A stretch of DNA of 64,000 nt from Rhea pennata. Taxonomy: Eukaryota > Chordata > Aves > Rheiformes > Rheidae. The position numbers and the translations under genes were made by a program. Positions 58,270 to 64,000 of this stretch are shown here, piece by piece. The notes below the pieces were generated by a model. That model was not told where the DNA came from, did no database searches, and worked only from the letters and a program-made list of their open reading frames with translations. Each line of letters begins with the position of its first letter. Positions within the stretch are counted from its first letter, which is position 1. Location: assembly GCF_028389875.1 (NCBI RefSeq), contig NC_084665.1, forward strand, positions 3,472,001-3,536,000. The letters are read 5' to 3'.

Positions 58270-59714
58270 GTGCACTCACTGCCTGAGAACTGGAAGAAGG
58301 CTGCCAATGTCACACCAATCTTCAGAAAGGGCAAGAAGGACTCAGGAAACTACAGGCCGGTCAGCCTCACCTCCAGCCCTGGAAAGGGCATGGAACAACT
58401 CATCCCAAATGTCATCTCCAAGTATATCGAGGAAAAGAAGGTGATCAGCAGCAGTCAGCATGGATTCACAAAGAGGAAATCCTGCTTAACCAATCTGAGA
58501 GCCGTCGCTGATGGAGTGACTGGCTGGGTGGATGAGGGGAGAGCAGTGGACATTGTGTCCCTTGACTTCTGCAAGGCTTTTGACACTGTCTCCCCTAACA
58601 TCCTCCTAGAGAAGCTCAGGCAGTGTGCGTTAGACGAGTGGATAGTGAGGAGGCTTGCGAACTGGCTGAATGGCAGAGCTCAGAGGGTCGTCATCAGTGG
58701 CGTGGAGTCTAGTTGGAGGCCCGTGGCTAGTGGAGTCCCCCAGGGGTCAGCACCGGCTCCCATCCTGTTCAAAACTTCTTCATCAAAGAAAGACCTGGAT
58801 GAGGGGACAGAGTGCCTCCGCAGCAAGGTTGCTGATGCTACCAAGCTGGGAGGAGTGGCTGACACACCTGAGGGCTGTGCTGCCATTCAGAGAGACCTGG
58901 ACAGGCTGGACAGCTGGGCAGAGAGGAACCTCCTGAGGTTCAACAAGGGCAAGTGCAGGGTCCTGCACCTAGGGAGGAATAACTCCATGCACCAGTACAA
59001 GCTGGGGGCTGACCTTGTGGAGAGCAGCTCTGCAGAGGAGGACCTGGGAGTGCTGGTGGATGACAAGTTGACCATGAGGCATCAATGTGCCCTTGTGGCC
59101 AGGAAGGCCAATGGTCTCCTGGGCGGCATTAGGAGGAGTGTTGCCAGCAGGTGGAGGGAGGTGATCCTGCCCCTCTACTCAGCCCTGAGGAGGCCTCATC
59201 TCGAGTCCTTTGTCCACTTCTGGGTTCTCCAGGACAAGAGAGACATGGAGCTACTGCAGAGAGTCCAGCGTAGGGCTACACAGATGCTCAGAGGGCTGGA
59301 GCACCTGCCCTATGAGGAACGGCTGCGAAAGCTGGGCCTCTTCAGCCTGGGGAAGAGAAGACTGAGGGGGAAACGTTACCAATGTGTACATTGGTACCTG
59401 AAGGGAGGGTGTCATGGGGACGGGGACAAACTCTTTTCAGTTCTCCCGTGTGACAGGAGGAGAGGCAATGGGCAGAAATTGAAGCACAGGAAGTTCTGCC
59501 TGAACGTGAGGGGGAATTTCTTCCCTGTGAGAGTGACGGAGCACTGGACCAGGTTGCCCAGAGAGGTTGTGGAGTCTCCTTCTCTGCGGACATTCAAAGC
59601 CTGCCTGGATGCAACCCTGTCTGACATGATCTAGGTGGCCCTGCTTGAGTAGGAAGGTTGGACTGGATGATCTTCAGAGGTCCCTTCCAACCTCAACCGT
59701 TCTCTGATTCTGTG
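58270..59714 (+). mobile_element. CR1 LINE, 5'-truncated, with long open frame
   Basis: CR1 retrotransposon covering part of the reverse transcriptase to the 3' end. An uninterrupted frame of 465 codons ends at TAG 59632-59634. RT landmarks: FRKGKKDSGNYRPVSL, LDFCKAFDTVS, GVPQGS, then conserved post-RT blocks ([53 protein letters not shown]). The catalytic FADD box reads VADA (58828-58839), and the endonuclease and ORF1 are missing, so the copy cannot move. The 3' tail has the CR1 hairpin-like GGATGATCTTCAGAGG and a terminal ATTCTGTG (59707-59714). The frame before about 58270 is not CR1. Confidence 0.92.
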
Positions 59715-62700
59715 TGTCCTAGATCTCCACCTTACCAACCCTAAACAGAAGGGGACACACAGGATTTTTGATGGGAACGTCTCATATTTTATCTATAAGA
59801 TTTCGAGATTTTCATCTTGGGCAGAGTAGTCATATGAGGTGGGGTTTTTTTTTGTTTTTGTTTGGTTTTTTTGGGGGGTTTTTTTGCAGCATGCATGAAG
59901 GATATGTGCAAATTCAGTAGCACAGTTGTTGTATTTAACAGAACTCCCATGAGACTTCTGTGAAAGAACCAGCGAAATTTCGAGTGGCCATCTACCTGTT
60001 ACCTGCACAGCTGCCTCTCTGGAAGAATTTCAGGGAGAAAAGCCTTTCCAGCAGAGGAAACTGTTTCCTTTCCAAATTTGGTGCCAATGCTAGAGATTAG
60101 CTTCCATAGAAGAGCCATTCTTCTCCCATCACCAGAAGTCACATTATGAGGTGCATTTTTTTCCCCCCACCTCTGAGGAACTGGAGAGAAAGGTGTCGGC
60201 AGTTTCCATAGGCTGACAAGAATAGCTTTTACTGAAATCTTTACTAAGCTAACTGGCATGTATGAGATATTCAGACAGGAGGAAAGCAAGCTACTGAGGT
60301 GGGGGAAACAAGTGAACAAGAGGGTGGCCAGTCCTGAAAGTGCTCCAAAACTCAAAGTCTGCAAGATCGGTCACCTTCCATCTACATCATCTTGTTGGTA
60401 ACAAAACCCATCCATCCTAAAATCCTACTTGTTTCTGAAGCAAATCACATGGCTCTAAAGATTGTAGCCATCATTAACCATCAATATTTTTAAGCCAAGA
60501 ACCATATGATTTAAGAAAGCACACCAAAGCCTAGCATGTTTGCATCATGCAATGTGAGCAGTAGAACAGCATGTACTCAGTACTTGAGCATTAATTTATT
60601 TGGAAAAAAACATCAGTAAAAGAATAAGGTTTATACAAACACGACTGTTTTTATCAGCAGATCAGCTCCATAGCAGAGCCTGCCAGAGAGCTGGCAGCAT
60701 CAGACGCATAGATCCTTATGTACTGGAAAGGTTCCTATCAAACTACCAGTCCCACCTGGCATGACAGGCCATTTCAAAAAATGGAGATTAAAGACAATAA
60801 CCAGAAAACGAGCTAACTTTGAGTTTTAAGCAGTTATGCTTCTGTAAGGACTTTCTGAAAGCAGCTTACAAGTTAGGCATCTGGGAAACAGCAGAAAATG
60901 AATGGTATGTAGCAAAGGGGATATAGGCACAGTAATGAAGTTAGGAACATTTTAATTGTGAGGGATCAATTTAGATATGAACTTGTACATGAGTACTACC
61001 ACAAGATCATCCTTGATATGCTAAATGCTAGAGGTTGGTAGGAGACATGGATGTTCCCACAATTTTATGGTACGGCACCACAGAGGCTCAGAACGAGAGA
61101 GGAGGCACATACCCTAGCTGTACTGGAGTCTTATTCTAGCCCAAACCTAAGTGATACATGAACTACATTGCTTAGCACGACCCCATTAGTCATCTGCACA
61201 GCCTATTTATTAGGTTTCAGTTGCACACAAAAAGCTTACCTGAGATGCTGCAAGTTAACAGCTTTGTAGCTTTGTCTAATTTTATGGCAGTCTGCTTTAG
61301 ACACCTAGTCACTGTGGCTAAGGACTGAATTGTTTTGGCACAGTTTTTGTCTCAATGATGCATAGGCCGCACCAGCTCTGCCACATAATGCTGAAGCACG
61401 TGCCTCCTCTCACTGATCCGCAGCTACGACATCGCAGAAACCTAGGAGCACCTGCCTCTTCAACGGGTCTTCTACCGAACTCCAATAGCTAGCATAGTAA
61501 GGTTGATGAGCTTGTGCTGGTACTTGCTCTGTATCCCCAGATCATTTCTAAATTGACCCTGGCAACTAAATTGCTCCTAATTTCATTAACGTAAAGGTAT
61601 ATACAGTCAAGGCTCAGCCTATTTAGAAATATGAATTAAAAGTATCATAAATATACACCTCCAAAGCTGATGTAGCAACTGCTGTCCTGAGATAGATGGT
61701 ACATCCACGATGCACTCTCGCTTCTCTGTATTGGATCCTGCCATTCCTCCTGCAGCAGCACTAACATATTTACATAATTAACTATAGTCAGAGAGAGTTT
61801 AATCATGTAACTAACTCCAAAAATTGACCTCCAAGTACTTTCACTCAACCCATATATGTATTTAAGTTCATGCGTATTTTGATCTACACTCAGCCCACTA
61901 GACTGCAATGCATACTTGACTCACTGAAAAAACACTGCATAACTTGACATAAAAAAAGAAGGAAAAAAGAAATAAAGAGAAAAAGTGTTCTGAGTAATCT
62001 TCTCTGTACCTTGAACTGAGTAGTTCTGATCAACATTCAACTATCTTCTGGAGTAATAAGTCTGTCCATCCAGAAGCATAAAAATACATTTTGCGGTTAA
62101 GGAAAGAATACACGAACAGAAAAATATTCTTAAACAGGCATCACCACCACTTCAGTTTACCATTATGTAGCAGCTTGATTACAGCTTTGACATTTCCAAG
62201 GTACTACTTTGGTCATACGTAATTTTTCAAACCTGAGGCATCAGTAACAAACTCAATCTATCATGCAAAACTAGGAACAATTTCTAGATTTGTTTTTGTG
62301 ATTACATATCTGACTGGAAGCCTGCAGTAATGAAAAGCTATTTCTACCTGCAAAGTAAATTATAATGTAACTTCTTAGAATATAAATATATACCAATTAT
62401 AAGTTTAAATAGTCTTTTACAGTGTAACACTACAACACAGAATGTTTCTGCTTGACACTACAAAAACCAACCAGTTAGATTCTTTTTATATGAAATAGCT
62501 CTAATAAATAAATCAATTACTCTCATGTTCTCAAAATAGAATCAGAATGGTCACTAATCATGAATGTTTCTATTTTCAGTATCTACATTTTTCAGAGAAA
62601 GTTTCAATACACAATTGGCCAAAACATTATCCTGCACCCCAAAACAGGTTGCGGAAGTTAGTAATTTATTTAAAGCAATTTTCTGAAGATCTTGCAACAG

Positions 62701-64000
62701 AGTTACATTGTCAGAGTACACACCTGAACAGCTTCTGATAGCACTCAACCTCCTCAAGCATGGAACTACAACTACATATAAAAAGAAAAGGTCAAAAAAA
62801 AAATGCAAGACTGCAAAATCATATTAAAGAGGCAGGGACCTAACTTATGTAATCTTTAAGGATAACACGTGCACTATGAGATCTTCAGTGTTCTAGTTTC
62901 ACTCTCATTCCCAATTAAAATACAAAACTGAACACAAATCTTGTGTTAGTTAAGCTCCACATTCACTTCTCCAGTTGCCCTTCTGCCTTACCTCTGATCT
63001 TTAGCCTCCTGCATTTCAGCCTGTTCACTTCCTTTTTTTTTTCTTTTTTTTCTCCCTACACCAGTTTCATAATTAATGCAAGTAAAAGACAGGCTGGGGC
63101 AGTTCTGACAGCACAGAAGAAAAAAATCCTTCTTCTCCTAAATGCTCTACAGCAGCCACAGCACACAGAAGGGGCAACTACAAAGTTTTCTTCCGAAGCC
63201 CAGGAACGTAGTGTTCTCGTCCACGCTGCAGGGACAGGCTCCACGAGCAGCTGGGCTGCAGGAGAGCTGGAACAGGCACTCCCTGAAGTGTACCTGCAGA
63301 AAGCATTTCGCCACCAACCTAAAAGGCTCGCGTTTATTTGGATTCCTATTATTCCACCATAATTGGACAGATTTTCACAGCGTATCAAAAGGCACACAAG
63401 AATGATTCCCCTGCCTAATTTCAGTATTATGTATCAAAACAAAGTGCAAGATCAACACAGAAAAGTGTCAATTTTCTCCTAATCATATTCTTAGAAATGG
63501 CTTAAGTCATCTGCCCTGAAACATATTAAAAATGTTTAATTCAAGAGAGGCCAAGTTTCTTTCCAGAAAGTTCAGGAAAGTTTTGAACACAGTGAAGGTA
63601 GGTTTCTACAGCATATTCTTTAGAAGTCTCATGCAGAGACAGAGTTTCTAATTTTTCCTACAGTATACCAATTATAAGTTTAATTGTTTTCCGTATAAAA
63701 AACCTGAGTCATTAAAATTTTTTCTTTGCTGTAAAACTGAACACAATTCCAGTGATGCATGTGTCTGAGAGATACTGCAATTAGAGCAAACACTCCATGA
63801 TTGGTGTTGGGACATAACCAGAGGTTCTGTACACTTAGATATTCCTGTTCCCAAGTTTAGACTGCCTGTGTATAGCTACTGTACATCAAAGCATCCAAGA
63901 AATAACACCTAAAGGAAAGCTATTAGCAGACTAATGAAATCTAAGATTACAGTAGCTCAGAAGAACATTAAAAGAAGGGTTTAGATATATTCTCCACTGA
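59715..64000. other. AT-rich terminal region, no recognised gene
   Basis: Open frames are short and unlike known proteins. A TTTATT at 60595-60600 reads AATAAA on the minus strand, and the AT-rich, ORF-poor character to the window end would suit the 3' UTR of a minus-strand gene lying beyond the window (speculative). A T/G tract sits near 59844-59886. Confidence 0.4.

Noticed and set aside
57020-58279. 419-codon minus-strand frame
   Set aside because: Runs through the C37, T21 and G14 runs as poly-Gly and poly-Lys. Depends on unreliable homopolymer lengths.
59999-60364. 121-codon minus-strand frame
   Set aside because: No recognisable domain or splice context. Kept as unassigned DNA.

Overview
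The window is animal nuclear DNA, almost certainly from a bird. Intron-split vertebrate genes with consensus splice sites, CpG-island promoters and several CR1 LINE copies (recognised by their 3' ATTCTRTG octamers and reverse-transcriptase frame) support this. A turtle or crocodilian cannot be formally excluded. All three recognised genes lie on the + strand in the order PTK7 - SRF - CUL9, the order I know from human 6p21.

Layout. 1-3015: the last six coding exons and the 3' UTR of PTK7 (pseudokinase domain). 3016-7330: intergenic DNA, rising to a CpG island. 7357-21245: complete SRF, with a promoter carrying CCAAT and CArG boxes, eight coding exons and a long 3' UTR with three AATAAA signals. 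21246-23990: AT-richer spacer. 24000-54110: CUL9 (PARC), with a housekeeping-type CpG-island promoter, one likely non-coding 5' exon and 40 coding exons. I joined these splice site by splice site into one continuous 2,503-codon frame (human CUL9 is about 2,517 residues). 54110-64000: no recognised gene. This stretch holds a minus-oriented CR1, extreme homopolymer runs, a 5'-truncated CR1 with a 465-codon open frame, and AT-rich DNA to the end.

Biology. PTK7 is a Wnt/planar-polarity co-receptor, SRF a MADS-box transcription factor for immediate-early and muscle genes, and CUL9 a cytoplasmic atypical cullin-RBR ubiquitin ligase. They are neighbours by synteny and do not form one pathway. SRF carries perfect copies of its own binding site in its promoter and in intron 2, which suggests autoregulation.

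Most notable observations: an extra, frame-preserving 60-residue SRF exon that I do not recall from mammals; a CArG/MCAT/E-box cluster in SRF intron 2; a possible 25-codon cassette exon inside the CUL9 CPH domain; a GC-AG intron in CUL9; sharp GC steps within CUL9; a PTK7 kinase domain with an intact glycine loop but no DFG; and a ~96% identical 118-bp duplication in a CR1-derived region. I found no convincing wholly new system. The best candidates for something undescribed are the SRF exon and the SRF intronic element.
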